Notes: generated from the sequence alone by a model not told the origin. Numbered from the stretch's first letter, positions 15,917 to 24,909 are shown. The stretch: 64,000 bases of DNA from Pseudomonas sp. GM41(2012) (GCF_000282315.2 NZ_AKJN02000012.1:186001-250000); one strand, 5' to 3'. Program-made: numbers and translations.

Positions 15917-16708
15917 ATGACTTCAGCCTACGCAGAACTTTTGATGTACGTCGCCCCCGAACCAATCCGCGAGGCCAACGAGCGCTGGCTGACGGGAATG
16001 CTCGAGCGACTGGGGGCCACCCGCCGCAACGCCGAGGGCCTTTCGCTGATGGACCTCTGGCTGTCTCCGCACCTTCTGCTGAGCCAAACCTGCGGCTACC
16101 CGCTGATGACCGCGTTGCGCGGTCGGGTCCGGGTCGTCGGTCGTCCTCGCTATGAGCTGTCGGACGCTAACGGCGGCAACCATTGCAGCCTGTTGCTGAG
16201 TCGCGCCGATGACCCACGGCGCAGCCTGCCGGCCTTTCGCGACAGTCGTGGGGTGATCAATGGCGAAGACTCCAACAGCGGCATGAACCTGCTGCGTCAT
16301 CGACTGGCGCTGCTGCATCAAGAGGGGCAGTTCTTCGCCAGTGTCGCTATCAGCGGCAGCCACCGCGAAAGCCTGCGCGGGTTGCGTGAAGGGACAGCGG
16401 ACCTGGCGGCCATCGACAGCGTCACCTTCGCCTATCTGGCGCGGCACGCCGAAGAAGAAGTGGCCGGCCTGCGGGTCATTGCGCGAAGTGCGTTCAGTCC
16501 GACCTTGCCGTATATCACCGCCGCGACCGTCACCGATGAACAGGCCGAGGCGCTGCTGCAGGTGATGAATATGACGTTGCAGGAATTGCCCGAAGTCAGG
16601 GAAATCCTCGGTCTGCGAGAAGTATTGCGGGCCAGCGAAAGCGACTATCAGATTGTGCTCGACTATCAGCAAGAGGCTGAGGCGTTGGGGTATGGGCGAT
16701 TGCGGTAG
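15917..16708 (+). CDS. PhnD-like substrate-binding domain protein without signal peptide
   Basis: A 263-residue protein with the PhnD/phosphonate-type binding fold: LLMYVAPEPIREANERW at the start, DLWLSPHLLLSQTCGYP (ligand-pocket turn) near 55, the SNSGMNLLRH helix near 120 and DLAAIDSVTF near 165. Family members are normally exported or lipoproteins, but this one starts directly with the domain and has no signal sequence. It is 8 bases behind the desaturase gene and probably cotranscribed. It may be a cytosolic ligand sensor or an exported protein with the wrong start, but no upstream ATG restores a signal. Confidence 0.75.
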   Translation: MTSAYAELLMYVAPEPIREANERWLTGMLERLGATRRNAEGLSLMDLWLSPHLLLSQTCGYPLMTALRGRVRVVGRPRYELSDANGGNHCSLLLSRADDPRRSLPAFRDSRGVINGEDSNSGMNLLRHRLALLHQEGQFFASVAISGSHRESLRGLREGTADLAAIDSVTFAYLARHAEEEVAGLRVIARSAFSPTLPYITAATVTDEQAEALLQVMNMTLQELPEVREILGLREVLRASESDYQIVLDYQQEAEALGYGRLR

Positions 16709-16712
16709 GCAA

Positions 16713-16809
16713 ATCAAAAGATCGCAGCCTCGTTCCACTCGACAGCTCCTACAGGAGTATCCCGACATCCTTGTAGGAGCTGTCGAGTGAAACGAGGCTG
16801 CGATCTTTA
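16713..16809. repeat. REP pair (GGAGCTGTCGAGTGAAACGAGG type)
   Basis: Inverted copies between the PhnD-like gene and the sigma factor gene. The left copy has a C where the others carry an A in the GAAACGAGG stretch. Confidence 0.9.
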
Positions 16810-16933
16810 GATGTTTAATTCCATAACGGAATATAAAAATGCTTTTTAAGTATTATTAATGAATAAGGCTCCTTGCTAGGATCGCGTCACCGGATCACCG
16901 GACATTCAGCGACCCCTAACCCTTGGAGCCTCT

Positions 16934-17476
16934 ATGTCCGGCACCGACCTTTCCCATCGCAACGACGTGGGCGGATTGTTCCGCGCGCATTACCCCTGGC
17001 TGTGCGCACGGTTGCGCCGGCATCTGGGCGCCAGTTCCAGCGTCGAAGACATCGCTGCCGACACCTTTCTACAGCTGCTCGAATCGCCGGGGCTGACCCC
17101 GATCCGTGAGCCTCGTGCCTTGCTAACCACCATTGCCCAGCGGTTGATCTATCAGCTCTGGCGCCGCCGTGAGCTGGAACGCCAACAGCTCGATCAGTTG
17201 CAACACCTCGATCAGCCTCAAGCGATCTCGCCCGAAGAACGGCTGCAACTGACCCAGGCCTTGCATGGCCTCGACCGTACGCTGGAGTGCTTGCCGGGCA
17301 AGGTTCGCGCAACGTTCCTGTTGTCGCGAATCGACGGTCTGACCTACCCGCAAATCGCTGCCGAACTGGGCATTTCCCAGCGCTCGGTCAGCGTTTACAT
17401 GACGCGCACTCAAGCCCTGTGCGCCCGGCACAGCGCCAACCAATCCTTGAATCCCCTGACCCGGAGGTCCGCATGA
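16934..17476 (+). CDS. FecI-like ECF RNA polymerase sigma factor
   Basis: A 180-residue sigma factor of group IV. Region 2 is visible at about residues 12-70 (FRAHYPWLCARLRRHL, VEDIAADTFLQLLE) and region 4 at about 115-165 (LPGKVRATFLLSRIDGLTYPQIAAELGISQRSVSVYM). It resembles iron-starvation FecI sigmas, whose genes are normally followed by fecR. Here the following gene, overlapping by ATGA, encodes an ABC binding protein instead, and no fecR or TonB receptor is nearby. Regulation of its activity is therefore unclear. Confidence 0.9.
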   Translation: MSGTDLSHRNDVGGLFRAHYPWLCARLRRHLGASSSVEDIAADTFLQLLESPGLTPIREPRALLTTIAQRLIYQLWRRRELERQQLDQLQHLDQPQAISPEERLQLTQALHGLDRTLECLPGKVRATFLLSRIDGLTYPQIAAELGISQRSVSVYMTRTQALCARHSANQSLNPLTRRSA

Positions 17477-18486
17477 GATCGATCAAAACCCTGCTCGGCA
17501 GTTCGCTGCTGGCCCTGAGCCTTGTGGCAACCCACGTTCCCGCGGCAGAAAAAACCGCGCCGATCCACTTCGGCGACATCACCTGGGAAAGCGGCAGCCT
17601 GATCACCGAAATCCTGCGATTGATTGTCGAGAAAGGTTACGGCTACCCGACCGATACCTTGCCCGGTAGCACCGTCAGTCTCGAAGCAGCGTTGGCGAAG
17701 AACGATATTCAAGTGATCGGCGAAGAGTGGGCCGGGCGCAGTCCGGCGTGGGTCAAAGCCGCCTCGGAAGGCAAAGTGTTTGGCCTGGGCGACACGGTCA
17801 AAGGCGCCACCGAAGGCTGGTGGGTGCCGGAATACGTGATCAAGGGCGACCCCGAACGCGGCATCAAACCCCTGGCCCCGGAGCTGAAATCCGTCGCCGA
17901 CCTGGTGCGCTACAAGGACGTGTTCCGCGATCCGGAAGACCCGAGCCGAGGACGCTTCCTCAACAGCCCGACCGGCTGGACCTCGGAGATCGTCAACAGT
18001 CAGAAACTCAAGGCCTATGACCTGACCGGCAGCTTCGTCAACTTCCGCACCGGCTCCGGGGCGGCACTGGATGCCGAGGTGGCTTCGTCGATCCGTCGAG
18101 GCAAACCGGTGCTGTTCTACTATTGGTCGCCGACGCCGCTGTTGGGGCGTTTCAAACTGGTGAAACTCGACGAGCCGGCCTTCGACGCCGACGCCTGGAA
18201 GACCCTGGCCGACGCCAACAACCCGAATCCGAAAGGCACGCGGTCGATGCCGGCGAATCTGGCGATTGGCGTGTCCGCGCCGTTCAAGGTCCAGTACCCG
18301 GACCTGGTGGCGTTCTTCGAAAAGGTCGACCTGCCAATCGATCTGTTGAACCACACGCTCGGCCAGATGAGCGAAAAGCGCCTGCAACCGCGTCAGGTGG
18401 CCGAAGCGTTTTTGCGTGATCAGCCGCAGATCTGGAAGGGCTGGGTTCCCGGTGAAGTGGCGACCAAAGTGAGTGGGAGTTTGTAG
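17473..18486 (+). CDS. Glycine betaine/choline-type ABC substrate-binding protein (ProX/OpuAC)
   Basis: A 337-residue periplasmic protein with a cleavable signal peptide (residues 1-24, ending VPAAEK). The GDITWESGSLITEI start, IGEEWAGRSPAW near 80, and the YYWSPTPLLGRF segment near 215 are OpuAC-type; Trp residues that could form an aromatic box for quaternary amines are present. No permease or ATPase gene is adjacent, so it either serves a distant transporter or acts as a sensor. Its translation is coupled to the ECF sigma factor by a 4-base overlap. GGAGG precedes the ATG. Confidence 0.88.
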   Translation: MRSIKTLLGSSLLALSLVATHVPAAEKTAPIHFGDITWESGSLITEILRLIVEKGYGYPTDTLPGSTVSLEAALAKNDIQVIGEEWAGRSPAWVKAASEGKVFGLGDTVKGATEGWWVPEYVIKGDPERGIKPLAPELKSVADLVRYKDVFRDPEDPSRGRFLNSPTGWTSEIVNSQKLKAYDLTGSFVNFRTGSGAALDAEVASSIRRGKPVLFYYWSPTPLLGRFKLVKLDEPAFDADAWKTLADANNPNPKGTRSMPANLAIGVSAPFKVQYPDLVAFFEKVDLPIDLLNHTLGQMSEKRLQPRQVAEAFLRDQPQIWKGWVPGEVATKVSGSL

Positions 18487-18521
18487 TTTTTTCTGATGCT
18501 TCAGCGGTGTTTGTCAGATAG

Positions 18522-18617
18522 CTTTCGCGAGCAAGCCCGCTCCCACAGGGGATCTCTGGTGTTCACAAAATCTGTGTTCACTGGATATCCCCTGTGGGAG
18601 CGGGCTTGCTCGCGAAG
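18522..18617. repeat. REP pair (GTGGGAGCGGGCTTGCTCGCGAA type)
   Basis: Inverted copies around a spacer with the small palindrome-like CACAGGGGAT/ATCCCCTGTG. It separates the binding protein gene from the converging GST gene. Confidence 0.9.
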
Positions 18618-18628
18618 GGTCTTGCGCC

Positions 18629-19231
18629 TTACTCCGACTCCGCGGCCAATGCAGCCTTCACGGCTGGCCGCTGATCAACCCTCGCCTGAAACCGCACCAA
18701 CGCCGGCCACTGATTCAAATCAATCCCAAACAGCGACGTCCAGCGCAACACCGTAAACAAATACGCATCGGCAACGCTGAACCCGTTAGCCATTAAATAA
18801 TCCTGGCGCTCCAGCGTCTGGCTCAACACAACAAAACGCTTGAACAGTTTCTCCTTGATCAGCGCTTTCACCTCATCCGGGAACTGCGAACTGAACAGCC
18901 AGCCCAGCCCGCCATGAATCTCTGTCGAAACGAAATTCAGCCATTCCTGCAACCGTACCCGCTCGAACGTTCCGCTCACGGGTACCAGGTTCGCTTCGGG
19001 TCGCAGTTCTGCCAGGTATTGGAGGATTGCCGGGCCTTCGGTCAACACGTGTTCGTTGTCCAGTTGCAATGCCGCGACGTAACCCTTGGGGTTGATGGCG
19101 AGGAAGTCCTCGCCGTTGGCGGTTCGCTTGGTGGTGTTGTCGACGCGGATCAATTCGAACGGCAGATCGAGTTCGCGCAGCACGATATGCGGCGCCAGCG
19201 AGCAGGCGTGGGGGGCGTAATACAACTTCAT
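18629..19231 (-). CDS. Glutathione S-transferase (GstA-like)
   Basis: A 200-residue GST close in pattern to E. coli GstA. The N-terminal thioredoxin domain begins MKLYYAPHACSLAPHIVLRE, with the Tyr and Cys/Ser near residues 5-12 that contact glutathione, and has the cis-Pro region GYVAALQL and the EGPAILQYLAE glutathione loop. The helical C-terminal domain ends near residue 200. A role in detoxification is assumed. Divergent from a LysR gene with 99 bases between starts, so that regulator may control it. Confidence 0.92.
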   Translation of the reverse strand: MKLYYAPHACSLAPHIVLRELDLPFELIRVDNTTKRTANGEDFLAINPKGYVAALQLDNEHVLTEGPAILQYLAELRPEANLVPVSGTFERVRLQEWLNFVSTEIHGGLGWLFSSQFPDEVKALIKEKLFKRFVVLSQTLERQDYLMANGFSVADAYLFTVLRWTSLFGIDLNQWPALVRFQARVDQRPAVKAALAAESE

Positions 19232-19330
19232 CGGCAGGGCTCTGGCTGGGGATTTGCGCCAGTGTCATAGTGCGCGGCACCCTCGGTAAAATTAATCTTT
19301 CAGAAAAGCGCCATAAGGAAAGCTACTGCC

Positions 19331-20203
19331 ATGATGAATCTGATGCATTGGCGAATGGTGGTGGCAGTGGCTGACACGGGCAACATTACCCGGGCTGCCG
19401 AGCGGATCGGCATGACCCAGTCCGGTGCCAGCCAGGCCTTGGCGTTGATTGAAGAAACCCTGGGCGTTCAGTTGTTCAGTCGGGAGAATCGCCAGACTTT
19501 GCCGACGGCAATCGGCTTGTCTGTGATCGAGCACGCGAGAACCATGCTCGGTGCCCTGGAGAACATCCGCAGCAGCGTCGATGCCACCAAAGACATTCAG
19601 CGCGGGACGATTCGCCTGGCCAGTTTCCCCATGGTGTTGGCGACTTTCCTGCCGCCGCTGTTGCGTCAGTTCAATCGGCTTTATCCCGGCATTCAGGTGG
19701 TCGCGCTGGAGGTCAGCGACGATGAAGTGGAAGCGCTGCTTGGTGCCGGGCTGGTGGATGTTGGCGTGGTGTTGAACCCGGCGCCTGAGCGCAATGCCGG
19801 TCGCCTGGGACGTGATGCCTGGATGGCGGTGGTGCCTGGCGGCCATCCCTTGGCTCGCCGTTCGAATGAAGAAGGCGTCTCCCTGGCGGAGTTGGCGGAG
19901 CAACCTTTTGTACTGGCCACGGGCGGTTGTTCGACCAACGCTCGCAGCCTGGCGGAGGATGCCGGACTGCAGCTGCGCGACGTTCGGGTCGAGGTTCGTG
20001 AGTGGAGCAGTGCGTTCACCCTGGTGCGGGAAAACATCGGCGTGACGCTGGTGCCGGAGATGACACTGCCGAGCCAACTTCAGGGGCTGCGTGTGGTGCC
20101 GGTCAAACCGCGTATCGATCGCGAATTTGCCTTGGTGGCCGCTGCGAACAAGCCACCCTCCGCGGCGGTGCAGGCGTTGATGGGCATGCTCGCTGAGAAA
20201 TGA
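19331..20203 (+). CDS. LysR-type transcriptional regulator
   Basis: A 290-residue LTTR. The winged HTH is at residues about 5-62 (TGNITRAAERIGMTQSGASQALALIEETLGVQLFSR) and the effector domain from about 88 (GTIRLASFPMV). Its gene is divergent from the GST gene, the usual arrangement for an LTTR and its target; co-inducer unknown. The first Met (ATG at 19331) and the second codon (also ATG) are both possible starts. Confidence 0.92.
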   Translation: MMNLMHWRMVVAVADTGNITRAAERIGMTQSGASQALALIEETLGVQLFSRENRQTLPTAIGLSVIEHARTMLGALENIRSSVDATKDIQRGTIRLASFPMVLATFLPPLLRQFNRLYPGIQVVALEVSDDEVEALLGAGLVDVGVVLNPAPERNAGRLGRDAWMAVVPGGHPLARRSNEEGVSLAELAEQPFVLATGGCSTNARSLAEDAGLQLRDVRVEVREWSSAFTLVRENIGVTLVPEMTLPSQLQGLRVVPVKPRIDREFALVAAANKPPSAAVQALMGMLAEK

Positions 20204-20614
20204 CACATACCGATGCTGAACCGATTTTGTCCTCAATAGTGGCCGACTAGTGGCCTTGCTTACCTGCCTCGCCTGTCTATGCTGACTCGTAACTAACTAT
20301 GTCGACCGCGATGTGAAGGCCGTCATACACGTGAAAAGTGTGCGCAACCCAAGGCACCGACGCTGAACAACACGGAGCTGTCCGGTCAATGGAATGTCTT
20401 TTCAGAACGTTAGGGCTGGCCCGATTCCGGGCTATCAAGAGAAGGATGTCTTGATAAGAGCGTTGCTGCATGGACTCTCCGATTAAACATCATTGATCAC
20501 CTGACCAAGTCCTTCCTGTGGAGGGATGCGTGTGCCTGTTCCTTGGAACGTAGTGGTGGAGCTGTTGAAAGACCAAAGAACTTTCATCAAACAAAAGACC
20601 GCGCTGAAGGTGAT
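20204..20614. other. Non-coding region upstream of the soluble chemoreceptor gene
   Basis: About 410 bases with no convincing gene. It holds a tandem TAGTGGCC repeat near 20238-20256 and a 24-base inverted repeat at 20433-20456 (TATCAAGA, 8-base gap, TCTTGATA), which could be an operator for the following gene. No terminator or sigma-28 promoter was found. Confidence 0.6.
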
Positions 20615-21940
20615 ATGACTATGTTTAACCGACGTCACAAGACCGATCTGCAGGAAATCGAACGATACAGTTGCGCGCTGGACGAGGCTAACGCGAAGTT
20701 GGCCGCAGTCAGTCGCTCGATGGCAATGATTGAGTTCACCCCCGAAGGCATCGTGCTCGATGCCAACGACAACTTTTGCAGTGTCATGGGTTACAGCGCC
20801 GAAGAAGTGCGCGGCAAGCATCACCGGATCTTTTGCGAAGAAGCGTTTTATCGCAGCGAAGCCTACGCCGGGTTGTGGCGTGACCTGGCCCGTGGCGAAC
20901 CGGTGAGCGGGACCTTTTTACGCTTGGACAGGAACGGCAAGGATATCTGGCTTGAAGCCAGCTATATGCCGGTGTTCGGCGCTGATCGGCAGGTTCGGAG
21001 TGTGATTAAAGTCGCCACTGATATCACAGCCAGGACATACAAGGAGCACGAAAACGAGAGCATGCTCGCGGCGATCGGTCGCTCCATGGCGGTGATCGAA
21101 TTCACCCCGGATGGCAAGGTCATCACCGCCAACGACAACTTCTTGAAGACGATGCATTACTCGCTCAACGAAGTGGTTGGCCAGCACCACAGCCTGTTTT
21201 GTCATCGTGCCGAAGCCGAATCCCAGGCCTACAAAGCGTTCTGGGCCTCGCTCAATCGCGGCGAATATCACTCGCACCGTTTCGAGCGCAAAGACAAGCA
21301 CGGTCATACGGTTTTCCTGGAGGCCTCCTACAATCCGCTGTTCGACACCAAGGGTCGGTTGTACAAAGTGGTCAAGTTTGCCAGCGACATCACCGCTCAG
21401 GTGACCACCCTGCAAACCGCCGCGGAGTCGGCCCACAGCACCTCGGTTCAAAACGACGCCTGTGCGCAGAAAGGTTCTCAGGTGGTGCAGCAAACGGTGC
21501 AGACCATCCAGGACATTTCCAAAGACTTGAACGAAGCGGCGCTGAGCATTGATGCCGTCAGCAAACAGTCCGACATCATCGGCACCATCGTTCAGACCAT
21601 TCGCGGCATTGCCGATCAGACCAACCTGCTGGCGCTCAACGCCGCGATCGAAGCGGCCCGGGCCGGGGAACACGGGCGCGGGTTCGCGGTAGTCGCCGAT
21701 GAAGTTCGCAGCCTTGCGGCCCGAACGAGCCAGGCGACGGTGGAGATCGTTGAAGTGGTACGCAAGAACCACGATTTGTCATTGAGTGCAGTGTCGAGCA
21801 TGCAGTCCAGTTTGAGTCGAACCGGGCTTGGGGTGGAACTGGCGAATGAGGCGGGTGCGGTGATTCTGGAGATTCAACAAGGGTCGCGGCATGTGGTGGA
21901 TGCGATCAGTCAGTTCAACTCGACGTTGCAGATAAGTTGA
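20615..21940 (+). CDS. Soluble PAS-PAS-methyl-accepting chemoreceptor (BdlA-like)
   Basis: A 441-residue cytosolic protein. Two PAS domains at about residues 35-135 and 155-255 (each with FTPxGxVxxANDNF and HH.xFC) are followed by a short receptor signalling domain with the conserved hairpin region DQTNLLALNAAIEAARAGEHGRGFAVVADEVR. No membrane helix or periplasmic domain is present. This is the layout of P. aeruginosa BdlA, which links c-di-GMP signals to biofilm dispersion. PAS ligand unknown, though HHRIFC/HHSLFC motifs may contact haem or flavin. Start at ATG 20615 with GAAGG upstream. Confidence 0.88.
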   Translation: MTMFNRRHKTDLQEIERYSCALDEANAKLAAVSRSMAMIEFTPEGIVLDANDNFCSVMGYSAEEVRGKHHRIFCEEAFYRSEAYAGLWRDLARGEPVSGTFLRLDRNGKDIWLEASYMPVFGADRQVRSVIKVATDITARTYKEHENESMLAAIGRSMAVIEFTPDGKVITANDNFLKTMHYSLNEVVGQHHSLFCHRAEAESQAYKAFWASLNRGEYHSHRFERKDKHGHTVFLEASYNPLFDTKGRLYKVVKFASDITAQVTTLQTAAESAHSTSVQNDACAQKGSQVVQQTVQTIQDISKDLNEAALSIDAVSKQSDIIGTIVQTIRGIADQTNLLALNAAIEAARAGEHGRGFAVVADEVRSLAARTSQATVEIVEVVRKNHDLSLSAVSSMQSSLSRTGLGVELANEAGAVILEIQQGSRHVVDAISQFNSTLQIS

Positions 21941-21953
21941 TAGCGGCACATTG

Positions 21954-21984
21954 AAAAGGGTCCCTCGAAAGGACCCTTTTTTAT
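21954..21984. terminator. Bidirectional terminator between chemoreceptor and DUF gene
   Basis: AAAAGGGTCC and GGACCCTTTT form a stem with A and T runs on both sides, 14 bases after the chemoreceptor stop and before the converging gene. Confidence 0.85.
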
Positions 21985-21998
21985 TGATTCCGGCACTG

Positions 21999-22553
21999 TT
22001 AAAGCGAAGCGAGGAACTTGTCGACCACCTGGCTGCTACCTTTTTCGTTGCTGCTGTTTTCTTTCTCGGCCTGCGCCAGTTTGATCTTGTCTTGCATGCG
22101 CTCGGCAATCTCTTTAGCGATCGCCAGTTGTTTTTCCGGCGGCATGGTTTTCAAGTCATCTTCCGTCAGCCCCATCTCTTCCAGGATGCTGTCGCGCAAC
22201 CGCTGCTCCGGTGTTTTGCTCATGTACTCCTTGAAGGCGTCCGTGGCTGTTTCAACATCGGCGGGTAGTTGGGCGGACGAGGCTTGCAGTCCCACACGGG
22301 TTTTGGCGAACGCTTCATCGACGTTATCGCTGATCCGGGTCGCTTCGCTGACCTGTTGCGTGGCGATTTGGGTGGCGGAGTCCTGGACCTGCTTAGTGGT
22401 CTGCGCGGTTTGCGCCTGCACATTGTTTTGCAGGGCTTGCGTCATGGCGGCTTGCAGGCCGCCCTGAAGTCCGGCGGCGGCGTCCGTGATCGGTTCGTCG
22501 CCGGGGCGCTTGGGGAGGGGCGCCACCAGGTTTTGTTTTGCACTGACCAACAT
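21999..22553 (-). CDS. Hypothetical protein, 184 residues, Gln/Ala-rich helical
   Basis: I do not recognise this family. ATG at 22553 is preceded by an AAGG-type site. Residues 20-90 are rich in Gln, Ala and Thr (AAMTQALQNNVQAQTAQTTKQVQD), suggesting an amphipathic coiled coil; the rest is charged and helical (EEMGLTEDDLKTMPPEKQLAIAKEIAERMQ) and ends in SSQVVDKFLASL. There is no signal peptide or membrane segment. Such helical, Gln-rich proteins occur among Pseudomonas secreted effectors, but no evidence here shows export. The gene converges on the chemoreceptor gene and appears monocistronic. Confidence 0.7.
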   Translation of the reverse strand: MLVSAKQNLVAPLPKRPGDEPITDAAAGLQGGLQAAMTQALQNNVQAQTAQTTKQVQDSATQIATQQVSEATRISDNVDEAFAKTRVGLQASSAQLPADVETATDAFKEYMSKTPEQRLRDSILEEMGLTEDDLKTMPPEKQLAIAKEIAERMQDKIKLAQAEKENSSNEKGSSQVVDKFLASL

Positions 22554-22759
22554 GATGAATAGACCTTGTAGGTATTTGCGGTGCAGTGCTTTCAGCAAAT
22601 ACTGTGCCTGATAAAAAACACTAATAAAATCAATTGGTTGTGGTTCTGCGGCTCAAGGGTGATCGAGGAGTTGAGGTCAACCTTTGCCGTCGGGCGGCAG
22701 AGGTCGACCGCTTGCCACTACGAATGTTTACCTTTTAGCGATTTGTAGCGCGGAACCGC

Positions 22760-23392
22760 TCAAGGCAGGCCGTTGCAGCCATGCTTCAGGAATCCCGGGC
22801 GTTGTGCCAACCGTTGGAAATACTCGTCGATGGCCGGGTAGTCGGGGCGCTCCATCGGTGTCATCAGCCAGCGGTTGATCGACAGCCCGATGACGATGTC
22901 CGCCAGCGTGAAGTGCGGCCCGGCGACATACGCTTTGGTGGCCGCGAGTTGATGCTCGATGATGCCCATTTTCTGATTCCAGCCGTGTACACCGGCGGCA
23001 ATGTGATGCGGGTCCTGGAACTCCGGATCTTTGCGTACCAACGCCGTGAACGCATAGCTCCAGGAAGCATTGAGTTCAGTCGCTTGCCAATCCATCCACT
23101 GTTCCACCCGAGCGCGGGCCGCCGGATCGTGGGGTAGCAGATCGGTGTTGTGGTGTTTGCCGGCCAGATAGCGGCAGATGGTGTTGGACTCCCACAGCAC
23201 GCCGGCCTCATCGATGATCACGGGCACCAGTGCGTTGGGGTTGAGCCTGAGAAACTCCGGCGTGTGGGTCGACGCATAACCGCCGCCCCAGTCTTCACGT
23301 TCGTAGGCAACACCCAGTTCCTCACAGGTCCACAGGACTTTTCTGACGTTGATGGACGAGGCTTTACCCAGAATCTTCAGTGCATGTTCCAT
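22760..23392 (-). CDS. Glutathione S-transferase
   Basis: A 210-residue GST. The thioredoxin-like domain begins MEHALKILGKASSINVRKVLWTCEE, with the N-terminal glutathione-contacting residues of the theta/beta type, cis-Pro in NPNALVPVI and the ESNTICRYLA glutathione loop; the helical domain contains FTLADIVIGLSINRW (the ND motif equivalent). Substrate unknown. Orphan gene with no obvious partner; about 300 bases upstream hold only a REP pair at 23603-23693 before the gluconate regulator gene. Confidence 0.9.
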   Translation of the reverse strand: MEHALKILGKASSINVRKVLWTCEELGVAYEREDWGGGYASTHTPEFLRLNPNALVPVIIDEAGVLWESNTICRYLAGKHHNTDLLPHDPAARARVEQWMDWQATELNASWSYAFTALVRKDPEFQDPHHIAAGVHGWNQKMGIIEHQLAATKAYVAGPHFTLADIVIGLSINRWLMTPMERPDYPAIDEYFQRLAQRPGFLKHGCNGLP

Positions 23393-23602
23393 TGAGCTAC
23401 TCCGTTAGCGATTCGACGCTTCAGGAATCTAACAGACATTCAGCGTTTTCAAACCGGATCCGGCCGCGCCGAAGTTGGCGAAGTTGGAACACTATCAAGG
23501 TTAGTTGAAAACCTATGGCATGGGCGATGCGCCGTTTAACGGTGCGGGTTCGCGAAGGCTGACGACTTTCGTGGAGTTGATGGGGCGTTGAGCGGTGATC
23601 CT

Positions 23603-23693
23603 CTGTGGGAGCGAGCCTGCTCGCGAAAGCGGAGGGTCATTCACCTATGATGTCGAATGACACACCGCTTTCGCGAGCAGGCTCGCTCCCACA
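23603..23693. repeat. REP pair (GTGGGAGCGAGCCTGCTCGCGAA type)
   Basis: Inverted copies with an about 40-base spacer that shares GTCATTCA..TATGATGTCGAATGACACACCGC with the spacer at 14119-14208, so the two REPINs are near-identical throughout. Confidence 0.9.
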
Positions 23694-23697
23694 TGGG

Positions 23698-24729
23698 TCA
23701 GGTACTCTCGCGCACCTTCAACTCAAACCCCATGTCCTGCACGGGTTTGGCCACCGTATTACCAGCCATCAGCGTCAACATCTGCTCCGCTGCGCGGCGG
23801 CCGATGGCTTCTCGCGGGGTGCTGATGCTGCTCAGGCGCGGGACCATGTGGGCCGAGGCCGGCAGGTCGTTGAAGCCGAGGATCGCCACTTGTTCGGGGA
23901 TCTTGATCCCGCAGCGCATGGCTTCGAGCAGTGCGCCCTGGGCCAGGTCGTCGTTGCCGAAGAAGATCGCGTCGACATCGGGATGAGTGGCGAGCAGTTG
24001 CAGGAACAGTTCGCCACCCAGGCCGACGGAGGAAGAACGAGGTGTCAGCACTTCCAGGTCCGGGTCATACAAACCAGCCTTTTGCAGGGCTTTGCGGAAA
24101 CCTTCGCCGCGCAGCAACGTTCGTTGATCCAGTTGCGCGCCGATGTAGGCCAGACGCTTGCGACCGCGTGACAGCAAATGCCCGGCCGCAGTCTCGCCAG
24201 CCGCGAGTTGCGAAAAGCCCACGCAATTGAGCCCGGCGGCGCTGTCCAGTTCCATCATGTACACGCACGGAATGTTGCTGGCCTCGATCATCCGGCGCGA
24301 ACTTTCGGTGCGGTCGAAACCGGTCAGTAGCAAACCGCGAGGCTGATACGCCATGTAGTTGCGCAGCAGGTTTTCTTCTTCATCACGTGAGTAATGGAAG
24401 TTGCCGATCAACACTTCGAAGCCCTTTGGTCGCAAAACCTGATGAATGGCTTCCAGCGTGTCGATGAACAGCAGGTTGGACAATGAAGGCACCAAAACCA
24501 CGACGGAATGGCTCTGGGCCGAGGCCAGGGCACGGGCGGCGGGGTTGACCACGTAGTTCAGGTCGAGGGCGGCTTTCTGCACTTTTTCCACCAGTTCGGT
24601 GGCCACCGTGCTGACCCCGCGCAGGGCGCGAGAGGCGGTGATCGGGCTGACACCGGCCAGGCGTGCGACTTCGTTCAAAGTGGGGCGGCCAGTGGTGCGC
24701 GTATTTTTATCGTTTTTAGGGGAGATCAT
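23698..24729 (-). CDS. gntR: LacI-family gluconate repressor GntR
   Basis: A 343-residue LacI-type repressor. The HTH is at residues about 14-50 (PTLNEVARLAGVSPITASRALRGVSTV), with the hinge helix NPAARALASAQS, and a periplasmic-binding-like effector domain follows to the end. It is divergent from gluconokinase with a shared intergenic region holding two matching operator-like sites, so autoregulation and control of gntK are likely. The ATG at 24729 is preferred over TTG 24744. Effector presumably gluconate or 6-phosphogluconate by context. Confidence 0.9.
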   Translation of the reverse strand: MISPKNDKNTRTTGRPTLNEVARLAGVSPITASRALRGVSTVATELVEKVQKAALDLNYVVNPAARALASAQSHSVVVLVPSLSNLLFIDTLEAIHQVLRPKGFEVLIGNFHYSRDEEENLLRNYMAYQPRGLLLTGFDRTESSRRMIEASNIPCVYMMELDSAAGLNCVGFSQLAAGETAAGHLLSRGRKRLAYIGAQLDQRTLLRGEGFRKALQKAGLYDPDLEVLTPRSSSVGLGGELFLQLLATHPDVDAIFFGNDDLAQGALLEAMRCGIKIPEQVAILGFNDLPASAHMVPRLSSISTPREAIGRRAAEQMLTLMAGNTVAKPVQDMGFELKVREST

Positions 24730-24758
24730 CGGACGGCTTGCCAAACAAAATTCGAGGC

Positions 24759-24776
24759 ACTAAGGTAGCGCTGTCT
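24759..24776. promoter_or_regulatory. Candidate GntR operator 1
   Basis: ACTAAGGTAGCGCTGTCT, lying 30 bases upstream of the gntR start. It fits the motif I recall for Pseudomonas GntR (AC, one base, AAG, one base, TAGCGCT). Near-copies occur before gntK and gntP. Confidence 0.75.
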
Positions 24777-24909
24777 CGACGCAGCTGCAAATGCGTAAGC
24801 GGGGTTTGCCTGATCCCCGTTTTTTGGCGTTGGGAACGAACATGCTGCAACCCACAAAAATGACAAGAAGGCGTCGGCAACTTCTGCTTTTTCTGGTGTC
24901 ATAACTGGC

